This document shows positions 52,873-62,743 of a DNA stretch of 64,000 nt, one piece after another. The first letter of the stretch is position 1. Each line of letters starts with the position of its first letter. Where the stretch lies: the NCBI GenBank assembly GCA_028066055.1, contig JALCBY010000001.1, positions 1 through 64,000 of the forward strand. The letters run 5' to 3'. A program made the translations under genes and the position numbers. This DNA is from Hyphomicrobiaceae bacterium. GTDB lineage: Bacteria; Pseudomonadota; Alphaproteobacteria; Rhizobiales; Methyloligellaceae. The notes beneath the pieces were generated by a model. It searched no databases. It was not told where the DNA came from and was given only the letters and a program-made list of their open reading frames with translations.

Positions 52873-53931
52873 TTAAAGCTTCGCCAGCGTTTGCGCCTTG
52901 TCGATGAGGCCATCGATGCGCTCGCCGAACACCGCAAAGCGATCATCCTGGGTTTGGCCTCTCAGATATCGAATGTAGATCTGCTGCAGGATCACCGCGA
53001 TCTTGAAGACGCCGAACAGATGATACCAGTCGGCGTGGGCGCAGTCGAAACCGGTCGCCTGTGCGTAACGCTCAATAACCTGATCGCGCGTCGGGAACCC
53101 GTCATTCCAGGTGGGCATTGAAGCGCCCTTGATCCACGCCGGATCATCTCCCGCCTCGCCCCAGAAGGCGAGCATGTAACCGAGATCCGCCAGGGGATCG
53201 CCACGCGTGCACATGTCCCAGTCGAGGACGGCGACCGCGCGCGCCGGATCGTCCGCCGCCACCAGCATATTGTCGAGCTTGAAGTCATTGTGCAGCAACG
53301 ACACGTGATTGCTTTCGGGACGTTTTTTCTCAAGCCAGCCAACAATGTCCCGCATGGTCGTTGACGAGTTTTCATCTGCGGCTGCTTCCCAGCGTCGGCT
53401 CCACCCGCTCATTTGCCTTTCAAGAAACCCGTCGGGACGTCCAAGCCCGTCGAGCCCCGCGATTGCGGGATCGGCTGTATGCAGGCTTGCAAGCACGTCG
53501 ACGGCCATTTCGCCAACACGGCGGTTCAGCTCCGCGTTCCAGTCGTACCCGTCCGGCAACTCGGTGCGGATCGCGAGACCATGCCGACGTTCCATGACGT
53601 GAAAATCTGCACCGATGATCTCTTGATCGTTGCAATAGACGTAGCTCTGCGGCGCCAGCGGAAATGCCTGCCACAGACCCTTGAGCACCGCGTGCTCGCG
53701 TCCCATGTCGTGTGCGCCTGGTGCCACGGGCCCGAGCGGCGGACGGCGGAGCACATACTCATTCTCTCCGAACCGGATCAGGTAGGTCAGATTGGCGTGG
53801 CCGCCACCGAATTGGGCGAGAGAAAACGCGCCATCGACCTCGGGTAACCGTTCGCGGAGCCAGGGCTCAAGGCGCTCGGTCTCGATCCCCTCGTCAGGAC
53901 GGATGTCTATGACCTCGCGATCGGGTTGCAC
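52873..53931 (-). CDS. APH-fold phosphotransferase family protein associated with acyl-CoA metabolism
   Basis: This 352-aa protein has a kinase-like fold with GGGHANLTYLIRF and YVLRRPPLGPV at the nucleotide lobe, the catalytic LLHNDFKLDNMLV (HxDxxxxN) and the metal motif LDWDMCTRGDPLADLG. It resembles the kinase part of ACAD10/ACAD11 proteins, which phosphorylate 4-hydroxyacyl-CoA during its breakdown. GTG at 53931 is chosen as start because GAGGGGA lies about five bases upstream. It follows the thiolase gene by 10 bases, so it belongs to the fatty-acid cluster. Confidence 0.88.
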   Translation of the reverse strand: MQPDREVIDIRPDEGIETERLEPWLRERLPEVDGAFSLAQFGGGHANLTYLIRFGENEYVLRRPPLGPVAPGAHDMGREHAVLKGLWQAFPLAPQSYVYCNDQEIIGADFHVMERRHGLAIRTELPDGYDWNAELNRRVGEMAVDVLASLHTADPAIAGLDGLGRPDGFLERQMSGWSRRWEAAADENSSTTMRDIVGWLEKKRPESNHVSLLHNDFKLDNMLVAADDPARAVAVLDWDMCTRGDPLADLGYMLAFWGEAGDDPAWIKGASMPTWNDGFPTRDQVIERYAQATGFDCAHADWYHLFGVFKIAVILQQIYIRYLRGQTQDDRFAVFGERIDGLIDKAQTLAKL

Positions 53932-53941
53932 CAGTTCCCCT

Positions 53942-55123
53942 CTAGGCGATCTCGAACAGCCCTGCCGCCCCCATGCCGCCGCCGATGCACATGGTGACGA
54001 CGCAATGTTTCGCACCCCGGCGTTTTCCCTCGATGAGGATATGTCCGGCGAGACGCGCGCCGGTCATGCCGAAGGGATGACCGATCGAGATGGACCCGCC
54101 ATTGACGTTGAGTTTCTCCATCGGAATGCCGAGCCGGTCGCGGCAGTAAACCACCTGAACGGCAAACGCCTCGTTCAGCTCCCAGAGATCGACGTCATCG
54201 GCCTTCACGCCAAACCGCTCAAGCAGCCGCGGCACGGCGAAGACGGGACCGATGCCCATCTCGTCCGGCTCGCACCCGGCGACGGCAAATCCCTTGAAAA
54301 TCCCCAAGGGCTCAAGCCCTTTCTGTTCGGCGACTTTCGCATCCATCACGACACAGGCCGACGCGCCGTCAGAAAGCTGGCTGGCGTTGCCCGCAGTGAT
54401 GAATTTGTCCTCGCCCATAACGGGTTTCAGGCTTGCGAGACCCTCCATGTTGGTTTCGGGACGATTGCCCTCGTCCTTCTCCAGCGTCACGCCCTTCTCG
54501 CTCACCTCACCGGTTTCTCGATCCTTGACCTCCATGATGGAAGGCAATGGAACGATCTCGTCGTCGAAGGCGCCGGCCTGCTGAGCTATTGCCGTGCGCT
54601 GCTGACTGGAAAACGCATACTCGTCCTGAGCCTCGCGCGAGATGTCATAGCGCTCGGCCACAATGTCGGCCGTGTCGATCATGCCCATCCACAGTTCGGG
54701 CTTGTGTTCAAAAAGCCATTCCTCCTCGAAATGGGTCCTGTTGAGGTTGGGTTGGACGAGGCTGACGGATTCAACGCCGCCCGCAACCGTCACCGGCACC
54801 TGATCCATGACGACGCGCTGCGCTGCCATCGCAATAGCCTGGAGGCCGGAGGAACAGAACCGGTTTACGGTCGTTCCGGACGTGGTGACGGGCAGGCCCG
54901 CGCGATAAGCGGCAAGCCGCGCGACATTCTTGCCCGTAGCGCCCTCGGGATATCCGCAACCGATGATGACATCCTCGACCTCTTCCGGCTCGACACCGGC
55001 GCGTTTCACCGCATGTTCGATCACATGGCCGGTCATGACCGCCCCGTGGGTTTTGTTGAATGCGCCCCGGAAGGCCTTGCCGATGGGCGTTCGGGCGGTT
55101 GAGATGATGACAGCTTCGCGCAT
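53942..55123 (-). CDS. fadA: acetyl-CoA C-acyltransferase (thiolase)
   Basis: This 393-aa thiolase cleaves 3-ketoacyl-CoA with CoA. Active-site segments are the nucleophile Cys in [34 protein letters not shown] with the histidine, and the second Cys in [15 protein letters not shown]. It starts [20 protein letters not shown]. It follows the bifunctional hydratase/dehydrogenase gene by 12 bases in the same direction, the usual order for a beta-oxidation pair. Confidence 0.95.
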   Translation of the reverse strand: MREAVIISTARTPIGKAFRGAFNKTHGAVMTGHVIEHAVKRAGVEPEEVEDVIIGCGYPEGATGKNVARLAAYRAGLPVTTSGTTVNRFCSSGLQAIAMAAQRVVMDQVPVTVAGGVESVSLVQPNLNRTHFEEEWLFEHKPELWMGMIDTADIVAERYDISREAQDEYAFSSQQRTAIAQQAGAFDDEIVPLPSIMEVKDRETGEVSEKGVTLEKDEGNRPETNMEGLASLKPVMGEDKFITAGNASQLSDGASACVVMDAKVAEQKGLEPLGIFKGFAVAGCEPDEMGIGPVFAVPRLLERFGVKADDVDLWELNEAFAVQVVYCRDRLGIPMEKLNVNGGSISIGHPFGMTGARLAGHILIEGKRRGAKHCVVTMCIGGGMGAAGLFEIA

Positions 55124-55135
55124 GATGGTACCGCT

Positions 55136-57244
55136 TCAGTTGATTTTCTTTTCAGCCTGGCAGTCGGCAAAACTCTTGCCTGCGTTTGCCAATTCCTTAA
55201 GCAACGGTGCGGGTTTCAACAGATCGCCATGCACCTCATACAGACGTTGCATCACATCGAAGATCGTCTTGGCGCCGACCTGATCGGCATAGAACATGGG
55301 TCCGCCCCGCCCGCGCGGAAAGCCGTAGCCGTAGATCCAGATAACGTCGATATCGCTCGGGCGGATGGCTATGCCCTCGGCGAGGATTTTCGCGCCTTCG
55401 TTGATCAGCGGATACAGGCAACGCTCGAGAATCTCCTGGTCCGTGATTTCGCGGCGCTCGATGCCGAGTTCCTCGGAAATACCCACGATGAGGTCTTCAA
55501 TCTCGGGATCGGGCTGCGGCACACGGTTGCCCTCCTCGTAGAGGAACCAGCCTTTACTCGTTTTCTGGCCGTGACGTCCCATTTCGACGATCCGATCGCC
55601 GATATAGGATTCCCGATGCTTGGGCGGATCGATCTCACGGCGATGCTTGCGCACGAGATAGCCGACATCGAGACCGGCGAGATCACTGACGGCGAACGGC
55701 CCCATGGGAAACCCGAAATCGGTGACGACCTTGTCCACCTGATGCGGCAGCGCGCCTTCTTCCAGCAGATACTCCGCCTGCGTCTTGTAGGCATATAACA
55801 TGCGATTGCCGACAAAACCGTTGCACACGCCGACCATCACCCCGACCTTGTTGATGTCCTTGGACAATTTCATCACAGTCGCGATGACATCAGGCGCGGT
55901 CTTTGCGCCCCGCACATTTTCCATCAGCTTCATCACGTTGGCCGGGCTGAAAAAATGCGTTCCGATGACGTCCCCGGGGCGTTTGGTGGCAGCGGCGATC
56001 TCGTTGACGTCCAGCGACGAGGTATTGGTGGCCAGGATCGTCCCCTGCTTGCACGTGCTGTCGAGTGTTGTGAAGATTTTCTTTTTCAGCTCCATGTCCT
56101 CGAACACCGCCTCGATGACGATATCCGCGTCGGCGATGTCATCATACGACGTTGTGCCGCCGATCAGCGTCATCCGTGCATCCATGTCACCTTGCGAGAG
56201 CGAGCCGCGCGACACGCTTCCCGCATAGGTTTTCCGGGCCATTTCGAGACCAGCGTCGAGCGCTTTTTGATCGACCTCGATCACGGTGACCGGCACGCCG
56301 CCGTTGGCGAGACTCATGGCGATGCCGCGCCCCATGGTGCCGCAACCAATGACCGCGGCCCTCGCAATTGGACGGAGCGGCGTATCCTTTGGGACGCCGG
56401 GAATGCGGTGCGCTTCTCGCTCGGCAAAAAACAGATGGCGGAGCGCACGCGATTGCTCGGAGCTCTCCAGTTCCGCAAAGAACTCCCGCTCCTTCTGGAG
56501 CGCGTCATCGATTGGCAGCGTGGTGGAATTCTCGATACTGTCGATGCAGCGTTGCGGCGCATCCAGCCCGCGCATGCGCCGGGCGGCCGTCGCGCGCGCC
56601 TTCTCGAAAAGCTCCTTCGCATCGGTGTCGTCCGGCTGCATGTCACGAATGCGGCGCGGCTCTGTCCCGTTGGCAATGAGCTTTTCGGCAAACCTGATCG
56701 CACCCGTCTTCAGGTCGCCATCAATGAGTTCGTCGAGCAGACCCAACTCCGCAGCACGCTCGGCGCCGACATACTCTCCGCTGACGATCATGTCCAAGGC
56801 CGGTTTCAGCCCGATCAGGCGCGGCAGCCGCTGGGTACCCCCGGCACCGGGAATGAGGCCCAGCTTCACCTCGGGCAAACCCATTTGCGCGGTCTCGTCG
56901 CCAACGCGGTAATGACAGCCGAGCGGCAGTTCGCAGCCGCCGCCCACGGCCATGCCGTGAATGGCAGCAACGACCGGCTTCGCCGTGACCTCAATGTGGG
57001 CGATGACCTCGACAAGAAGTGGCTCGGGGCGCGGCTTGCCGAACTCGCGGATGTCGGCGCCGCCGCTAAATCCCCGTCCCGTTCCGATGATGATCACGGC
57101 CTTTACATCATCGTCAGCATCTGCCTTCTCAAGTGCATCAACCAGCCCAACGCGCACGGCATGCCCGAGCGCGTTGACTGGAGGATTGTTCAACGTGATG
57201 ACTGCAACGTTTCCCTCGCGTTCGTAGCGAACTTCGTCACTCAT
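55136..57244 (-). CDS. fadJ: bifunctional enoyl-CoA hydratase / 3-hydroxyacyl-CoA dehydrogenase
   Basis: This 702-aa protein has an N-terminal crotonase (about 1-190: IIGTGRGFSGGADIREFG, HGMAVGGGCELPLGCHYR, GLPEVKLGLIPGAGGTQRLP with its catalytic Glu), a linker, and an NAD-binding domain (about 297-480: AVIGCGTMGRGIAMSLANGG; THFFSPANVMKLMEN). A C-terminal 3HCDH domain follows, ending with the GYGFPRGRGGPMFYADQ segment. It performs two steps of beta-oxidation. An AGGAAAGAG site precedes the ATG. It leads the leftward unit with thiolase and the phosphotransferase-fold gene. Confidence 0.95.
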   Translation of the reverse strand: MSDEVRYEREGNVAVITLNNPPVNALGHAVRVGLVDALEKADADDDVKAVIIIGTGRGFSGGADIREFGKPRPEPLLVEVIAHIEVTAKPVVAAIHGMAVGGGCELPLGCHYRVGDETAQMGLPEVKLGLIPGAGGTQRLPRLIGLKPALDMIVSGEYVGAERAAELGLLDELIDGDLKTGAIRFAEKLIANGTEPRRIRDMQPDDTDAKELFEKARATAARRMRGLDAPQRCIDSIENSTTLPIDDALQKEREFFAELESSEQSRALRHLFFAEREAHRIPGVPKDTPLRPIARAAVIGCGTMGRGIAMSLANGGVPVTVIEVDQKALDAGLEMARKTYAGSVSRGSLSQGDMDARMTLIGGTTSYDDIADADIVIEAVFEDMELKKKIFTTLDSTCKQGTILATNTSSLDVNEIAAATKRPGDVIGTHFFSPANVMKLMENVRGAKTAPDVIATVMKLSKDINKVGVMVGVCNGFVGNRMLYAYKTQAEYLLEEGALPHQVDKVVTDFGFPMGPFAVSDLAGLDVGYLVRKHRREIDPPKHRESYIGDRIVEMGRHGQKTSKGWFLYEEGNRVPQPDPEIEDLIVGISEELGIERREITDQEILERCLYPLINEGAKILAEGIAIRPSDIDVIWIYGYGFPRGRGGPMFYADQVGAKTIFDVMQRLYEVHGDLLKPAPLLKELANAGKSFADCQAEKKIN

Positions 57245-57373
57245 CGCCGGTCTCTTTCCTTTCGCGGCTGTCAGCTAGACGTTTGATTTCAATCCGCCTG
57301 ATCTCGAAAATCTGGCGCTCGGAGGCGGATCGTCGTATCGAATGGAACCCCGCGAAGAAGAGCAGGTTTTATC

Positions 57374-58597
57374 ATGGAGTTCAAATTTTCCGAGCGAACT
57401 GAAGACTACCGCGCCAGATTGCTCGCGTTCATGGACGAACACATCTATCCAAATGAGCGCACCTATCATGAGCAGCTCGACGCTGGCGACCGCTGGACAT
57501 GCCCCCCGGTCATGCAGGAATTGCAGACCAAGGCGCGCGCGGCCGGCCTCTGGAACCTGTTCCTGCCGGACTCGGAATTGGGCGCCGGCCTGACAAACGC
57601 CGAATATGCCCCGCTGTGCGAGATTATGGGCCGCTCGCCGATCGGCCCTGAAGCCTTCAACTGCTCCGCTCCGGACACGGGCAATATGGAAACTCTCGTC
57701 CGTTATGGCAGCGAGGCGCAGAAAGAGCGCTGGCTGAAACCCCTGTTGGCGGCAGAGATACGCTCCGCCTTCGCGATGACCGAACCCGATGTCGCCTCCT
57801 CGGACGCGACCAATATCCAGTCGCGCATCGAACGTGACGGCGATGAATATGTGATCAACGGGCACAAATGGTGGACCTCGGGTGCGGGCGACACGCGCTG
57901 TGAAATCTTCATCTTCATGGGCAAGACCGATCCAAAGGCCGAGAAATACCGCCAGCAAGCCATGATCCTTGTCCCGCGCGACACGCCCGGCGTTACGCTC
58001 GTGCGTCCCCTGACGGTCTTCGGTTACGATCACGCGCCGCACGGCCATTTCGAGATCACCTTCGAGAATGTGCGTGTGCCCGCTGAAAACATGCTTCTTG
58101 GAGAGGGACGCGGGTTCGAGATCGCGCAGGGGCGGCTCGGCCCTGGGCGCATCCATCATTGCATGAGGCTGATCGGCGTTGCCGAACGTTCGCTGGAAGC
58201 GATGTGCGCGCGCGCCAAATCAAGAACCGCATTCGGCAAGACACTCGCCGAGCAGGGTGTCGTCATGGACCAGATCGCCCGCTCGCGTATGGAAATCGAG
58301 CAGGCGCGGCTGTTGACGCTCAAGGCCGCCTACATGATGGACACGGTCGGCAACAAGGAAGCTCGCGCCGAGATTGCCATGATCAAGGTGGTTGCCCCGC
58401 AGATGGCGCAAGCCGTCATCGACCGCGCCATCCAGGTGCACGGCGGCGGTGGCGTGGCGCAGGATTTCGGTCTAGCCTATGCGTGGGCCAAGACCCGAAG
58501 CCTGCGACTCGCCGACGGTCCGGATGAAGTTCACAAGACGGCAGTCGCCAGACTCGAGTTGAAAAAGCAGAGTCCGCGCTGGATATACTCCCAATAG
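57374..58597 (+). CDS. acyl-CoA dehydrogenase, ACAD11-like
   Basis: This 407-aa FAD enzyme shows [60 protein letters not shown] and [22 protein letters not shown] (each quoted in part), with the likely catalytic acid in [14 protein letters not shown]. This is the long-chain or 4-hydroxyacyl-associated branch, related to ACAD11, which matches the nearby kinase-fold gene. It is divergent from the hydratase/dehydrogenase gene with 129 bases between, so the two directions may share a promoter region. Confidence 0.93.
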   Translation: MEFKFSERTEDYRARLLAFMDEHIYPNERTYHEQLDAGDRWTCPPVMQELQTKARAAGLWNLFLPDSELGAGLTNAEYAPLCEIMGRSPIGPEAFNCSAPDTGNMETLVRYGSEAQKERWLKPLLAAEIRSAFAMTEPDVASSDATNIQSRIERDGDEYVINGHKWWTSGAGDTRCEIFIFMGKTDPKAEKYRQQAMILVPRDTPGVTLVRPLTVFGYDHAPHGHFEITFENVRVPAENMLLGEGRGFEIAQGRLGPGRIHHCMRLIGVAERSLEAMCARAKSRTAFGKTLAEQGVVMDQIARSRMEIEQARLLTLKAAYMMDTVGNKEARAEIAMIKVVAPQMAQAVIDRAIQVHGGGGVAQDFGLAYAWAKTRSLRLADGPDEVHKTAVARLELKKQSPRWIYSQ

Positions 58598-58631
58598 GCG
58601 TTCCGGTCAGAGCAACCGTCAAATCCGCGAC

Positions 58632-59462
58632 CTACACCGCCGCCTCCGGCTCCCGTGCCCAATCCGCATGCCTGGTTCCGAATTCGGCAATTGGACCGGC
58701 GTAGGTGAAGTCGATTGTGTGAATGACACAATCGCCGTTCTCCAGAAGCACCACGTTATATGCCGGCGTCAACTCCGCCCCCTTCAGTCTGGGACTGCCG
58801 GTAAAGTCCTGCCAGCCGTGATGGTTGGTGCCACGCAGGGCCGCAAACGGGATGCCGCACACGGTGCCGGAGAGCGGCAGATGGCAATGTCCGAAGAAGA
58901 TATGCGCGATCTTGCTGCGATGCGCGTGCAGGATGGCGCGAAGTTCCGGCGCATTCACCTGTCCGATATCGTCCATGGCGCGAATGCCGATTGGCGAAGG
59001 GTGGTGATGCATGAACAGATAGCACGCCTCGTCTTCAAGGTTCTCCAGTTCCGCGCGCAACCATTGCTGGCGGTCGTGCCCGAAATGCCCCGCATGGGTT
59101 CCCGGTTCGGTGGTATCGAGATAGATGAACCGTCCGGCTTTTGTGGCCTCACTCCACTGGACGAAACCGTTCGCATCGGATGGTGTGTCTGGAAATACCG
59201 CCTGAAAAATCTGACGATCATCATGATTGCCGATCATGAGCCGCGTCTCGATCGGAAACGGTGACAAAATCTGTTGCAAATGCTCGTAAGCTTCGCGCTC
59301 GCCCCAATGGGCCAAGTCGCCAGTGATGACGCACAAATCGGCATCGGCGTGATGCGCAACGATGTGGTCCAGACAGGCAAGAAAATTGTGACCGGGGCTG
59401 CGTTCGAGCACCGTTCCTCCTTCGCCCGTCAGATGGATATCCGTGACATGTATGATTTTCAT
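58632..59462 (-). CDS. class III metallophosphodiesterase (GpdQ/CpdA-like)
   Basis: This 276-aa calcineurin-like enzyme has all five metal motifs: VTDIHL, VITGDLAHWG, MIGNHDDRQ, LFMHHHPSP and FFGHCHLPLSG. It resembles glycerophosphodiesterase GpdQ and cAMP phosphodiesterase CpdA. The start at 59462 matches the family start MKIIHVTDIHL. It follows a Ugp-like ABC importer in the same direction, 130 bases after the binding-protein gene, so glycerophosphodiester hydrolysis is the more likely role. It has no signal peptide and is cytoplasmic. Confidence 0.9.
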   Translation of the reverse strand: MKIIHVTDIHLTGEGGTVLERSPGHNFLACLDHIVAHHADADLCVITGDLAHWGEREAYEHLQQILSPFPIETRLMIGNHDDRQIFQAVFPDTPSDANGFVQWSEATKAGRFIYLDTTEPGTHAGHFGHDRQQWLRAELENLEDEACYLFMHHHPSPIGIRAMDDIGQVNAPELRAILHAHRSKIAHIFFGHCHLPLSGTVCGIPFAALRGTNHHGWQDFTGSPRLKGAELTPAYNVVLLENGDCVIHTIDFTYAGPIAEFGTRHADWAREPEAAV

Positions 59463-59592
59463 GCGTTCGTCATGCGCAGCCGGACTGTGGCTGCCCCCCG
59501 TTTTTTTCGATTGTGAGCTGATCCGGAATTGAGACCGGTGCAGCGTCGGGATGCCGGCAACAACCGGCATCCCGCACTCACAGGGACGTCGA

Positions 59593-60855
59593 CTAACTCG
59601 ACGTCTTTGGCAGAAGCTTCTGCACCTTCTCGGACATCTCTTCGAGCACCTTGTCGGGCTCATCCACGCGATCACCCGTCACAATCGACTGCATGGCATC
59701 CTCAATGATCTTGGTGATCTTCAGACCGTTCTTGCCCGGAAACGCGTACCACTCGCGCAGCAATGGAAGCTGCGCAACCGCGGTGAACTTGTTCGGGTTC
59801 TGCGCATAGAAGTCCTTCAGATGGACCTCATTGGCCTTCTTGTTCGGCGGCATGTAACCGGTGGTTTCTGCAACGATCGCGGCCCCCCGGCCTGATGTTG
59901 CAAATTTGAGGAACTTCCAGGCCGCGGCGGCACGCTCCGGGTCTTTCGCAAGCATCATACCGGCGTTGCCGCCCGCGGGAAGTCCGCCGGTTGATTCCAC
60001 CGACGGGTACGGGCCGGTTTTCAACGTGAATTTGCCGGCGCTGTCGTTGGTCACTCGCTGCAGCGCGGAGATCGACCAGAAATACATACCGATCTTGCCG
60101 GCGGAGAAATTGCCCATGGCTTCCTTCAGGTTGTAGTTGGGCATCTTGCATTCCTTGACCAGCTTCGCGAACGTGCGCATGGCCCATTTGCCGTGATCGT
60201 TGTTGAAGTTCACCTTGGTCTCGGACTGGTCCAGCATGGGGTTGTTCTTCGACCAGTTCAGGGCCTGCCAGAACCAGTTGCCGGTGATGTTCCAGCCCCA
60301 GAACATGGTGTCCACTTGCTGGCCGGACTTTGCGATCACCTGGCACAGCTCGATCACTTCTTCCCAGGTTTTCGGCAGCGGCTTGGTCCAGCCGGCTTTC
60401 TTCACGACGTCCATGTTGTAGTAGCCGATGGGCAGTGAAACCGAGAATGGGATGCCGTGAACCTTGCCGCCGAACGTGCCGAGGTCGAGCATGGCCTTGT
60501 GATAACCATCCTTCTCAAAGTCGGTTTCCTTAGCGATGAAGCCTTCAAGCGACTGCGCGATGCCTTTTTCGACCAGGATTCTCTGCCGGTTCAGCCCCTG
60601 AAAGGTGATGTCGGGCATCTTTTTGGTAATCGCTTCTTTCAGCACCTTCTGAGAACCGTCTTCGTAGGACTCGTAGGGAGCGCGCATTTTGACGGTGATA
60701 TCCGGATGCGCCTTGTTGAACTCTGCAATGATCTGTTTGTATGTTTTCGCGAACAGGTGCGCGTAGGGATATTGCACTTCGATTTCGATTGCGCTTGCGG
60801 CCCCGGCCGTAAACGCGGTCAACGCAATGGCGCCGATGATGGAGCGGAATTTCAT
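59593..60855 (-). CDS. ABC transporter periplasmic binding protein (sugar / glycerol-3-phosphate type)
   Basis: This 420-aa extracellular binding protein of the UgpB/MalE superfamily has a signal peptide (cleavage near ASA, residue 22) and the mature start IEIEVQYPYAHLFAKTYKQI (in part). It then has PDITFQGLNRQRILVEKG, GIPFSVSLPIGYYNMDVVKKAG (in part) and WFWQALNWSKN, with SGRGAAIVAETTGYMPPNK near the C terminus. The start at 60855 has a perfect AGGAGG upstream. A long in-frame upstream extension to 61656 is only low-frame noise in the neighbouring permease. Confidence 0.92.
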   Translation of the reverse strand: MKFRSIIGAIALTAFTAGAASAIEIEVQYPYAHLFAKTYKQIIAEFNKAHPDITVKMRAPYESYEDGSQKVLKEAITKKMPDITFQGLNRQRILVEKGIAQSLEGFIAKETDFEKDGYHKAMLDLGTFGGKVHGIPFSVSLPIGYYNMDVVKKAGWTKPLPKTWEEVIELCQVIAKSGQQVDTMFWGWNITGNWFWQALNWSKNNPMLDQSETKVNFNNDHGKWAMRTFAKLVKECKMPNYNLKEAMGNFSAGKIGMYFWSISALQRVTNDSAGKFTLKTGPYPSVESTGGLPAGGNAGMMLAKDPERAAAAWKFLKFATSGRGAAIVAETTGYMPPNKKANEVHLKDFYAQNPNKFTAVAQLPLLREWYAFPGKNGLKITKIIEDAMQSIVTGDRVDEPDKVLEEMSEKVQKLLPKTSS

Positions 60856-60879
60856 TTCTACCTCCTGTTGATGGTGTCT

Positions 60880-60910
60880 GAGGAGCTGGAGCTTCACCCT
60901 CCGGCTCCTC
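60880..60910 (-). other. 12-bp hairpin between permease and binding-protein genes
   Basis: GAGGAGCTGGAG (60880-60891) pairs with CTCCGGCTCCTC (60899-60910), one mismatch, seven-base loop, in the 125-base gap upstream of the binding-protein gene. In the leftward transcript it lies about 25 bases before the start codon and has no T-run after it. Such structures often stabilise the part of the mRNA that encodes the highly expressed binding protein. Confidence 0.55.
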
Positions 60911-60980
60911 ATGTTTTTCTCGCCCCGACGCCATTCCCGTTCGGCGATGCAAGGCGGGAAACCGATGTAAACTCTCCGGC

Positions 60981-61808
60981 TCACTTCATGCCGGTCAGTG
61001 TGATCCCTTCGATAAAGCGGCGTTGTGCAACGATGAACGCGATGACGAGTGGCGCGATGATGACCGTCGCCGCCGCCATAAGCGGACCGAATTCGAAACC
61101 GAACTCCTCGTTCCGGAAAACGGAGATGCCGAGCGGCGGCGTATAGAACTCCCGGCTCGAAAGCACGATCAGCGGCCAGAAATAGTCGTTCCAGTGGGCG
61201 ATGACGGAAAATATCCCGAATGCGGTGAGCGCCGGCAGCGCCGTCGGAAGCATCACACGCCACACGATGCCAAGTTCCGAAATACCGTCCATGCGCGCCG
61301 CGTCGACGAGATCGTCCGGAACAGTCATGAAAAACTGCCGCATCAGGAAGATGCCGAAGACGGAAATGGTCCAGGGCACGATAAGTGCCGCATAGGAATC
61401 CAGGATGCCAATCGAATGAAACATCAGATAGACGGGGATCGCGACGGCGTGCGGCGGAATGAGCAGACAGAACAGGACGAGCCCGAAAACCACTTCGCGT
61501 CCCCACCAGCGCAGTTTCGACAGTGCATATGCACATGGCAGAGCGATAAGAACCTGAAGAATAAAGATTGAGGCGGTGACGATCACGCCGTTCAGCATGT
61601 AACGGGCGAGTGGCGTCGCGGTGAAAGCTTCCGTGTAGTTTTGGACCGCATGCCATTCGCGTGGAATCGGCGACAGCGTCCCGTCGGCAATCTCGGAAGG
61701 TGCTTTCAACGAAGTTGTGATCATCTGATAAAACGGCGCCAGGATGATGATGGCACCGATGACAAGCACAAGCTGTTTGATGATTTCGCCGAAACGGATG
61801 CGTCTCAT
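60981..61808 (-). CDS. ABC transporter permease (UgpE/MalG type)
   Basis: This 275-aa permease has six hydrophobic helices and the ATPase-contact EAA loop as DDLVDAARMDGISELGIVWRVMLP (in part), in the position expected for the second permease of a carbohydrate-type importer. The start at 61808 has its ATG overlapping the stop of the first permease (ATGA), so they are translationally coupled. It is followed by the binding-protein gene after a 125-base gap with a hairpin. Confidence 0.93.
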   Translation of the reverse strand: MRRIRFGEIIKQLVLVIGAIIILAPFYQMITTSLKAPSEIADGTLSPIPREWHAVQNYTEAFTATPLARYMLNGVIVTASIFILQVLIALPCAYALSKLRWWGREVVFGLVLFCLLIPPHAVAIPVYLMFHSIGILDSYAALIVPWTISVFGIFLMRQFFMTVPDDLVDAARMDGISELGIVWRVMLPTALPALTAFGIFSVIAHWNDYFWPLIVLSSREFYTPPLGISVFRNEEFGFEFGPLMAAATVIIAPLVIAFIVAQRRFIEGITLTGMK

Positions 61809-62743
61809 TGATAGTGGACCTTTCGTTCGACGACGAACACCTTGAACAGGGTCAGCAGGAAAATGAAGCCGAGGAAAACCACGGTCAGGGCGGAGGCGTA
61901 GGAAGACCGGAAGAACTCGAAGCCTTCCTGATAGATCTGGTACACGAGCACCATTGTGGCATTGTCCGGACCGCCTTTCGTGAGAACGTGAACGGTGTCG
62001 AACACCTGGAATGACCGGATCGCAGTGATGATCGCAACGAACATGGTCACCGGTGTGAGAAGCGGCCATGTGACGAGCCAGAAACGATCCCAGGCGGAAC
62101 GCACGCCATCCACCTCTGCCGCGTTGTGGAGTTCGCGCGGGATCGACGTGAGCCCCGCCATGAACAGGACCATGTTGAAGCCAAGCGCCTGCCAGATTGC
62201 GATAAGACATAGCGCCGGTAAGGCGGTATCGGGTTCCTGCAGCCAGCTCTTTGCCTCGACGCCGAAAAATCCGAGAACCTGGGAAACCATGCCGAATTTC
62301 GCGTTCAGCATGAATTCCCACACCACCGCCATGGCAATCAGCGTCGACATGACGGGAAGAAAGTAGACCGCACGCCAGAAGGAACGTCCGACGGTTACAC
62401 TTTCGATCAGCAGGGCCGCGCCGAGCCCGAGGATGATTGACCCTGGAATAACGATGCCCACGTAAATCAGGGTATTGGCGATCGCCTTCCAGAAGATGTC
62501 GTCCTCCACCATCTCCTGATACGTCGCCATATCGACCCAGTTGAAATCGGAGTCCCCAAGCGACCAGTCGGTGAACGACAACAGAAGAACGGCAACGACC
62601 GGTCCGATGAGCAGAAGGAACATCAGCGCAATGGCCGGCGCCGAAAGCATCGTCGCGATTAACTGGTAGCGCATACGCGCGCGCACTGACGCGGCGGCAA
62701 ACGATGGGGTTTCCCCCGCCTGAACGGCCTCATGCGTTGACAA
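61805..62743 (-). CDS. ABC transporter permease (UgpA/MalF type)
   Basis: This 312-aa permease has six helices (for example IALMFLLLIGPVVAVLLLSF) and the EAA loop in IPRELHNAAEVDGVRSAWDRFW (in part). TTG at 62743 is taken as the start because GGAG lies about seven bases upstream and the gene then overlaps the ATPase stop, as usual in tight operons. An internal ATG at 62674 would be possible but has no RBS. Confidence 0.9.
   Translation of the reverse strand: MSTHEAVQAGETPSFAAASVRARMRYQLIATMLSAPAIALMFLLLIGPVVAVLLLSFTDWSLGDSDFNWVDMATYQEMVEDDIFWKAIANTLIYVGIVIPGSIILGLGAALLIESVTVGRSFWRAVYFLPVMSTLIAMAVVWEFMLNAKFGMVSQVLGFFGVEAKSWLQEPDTALPALCLIAIWQALGFNMVLFMAGLTSIPRELHNAAEVDGVRSAWDRFWLVTWPLLTPVTMFVAIITAIRSFQVFDTVHVLTKGGPDNATMVLVYQIYQEGFEFFRSSYASALTVVFLGFIFLLTLFKVFVVERKVHYQ

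Noticed and set aside
60856-61656. In-frame extension of the ABC binding-protein ORF by about 267 residues
   Set aside because: It overlaps the second permease on the same strand in another frame, while a perfect AGGAGG and signal peptide mark the start at 60855.
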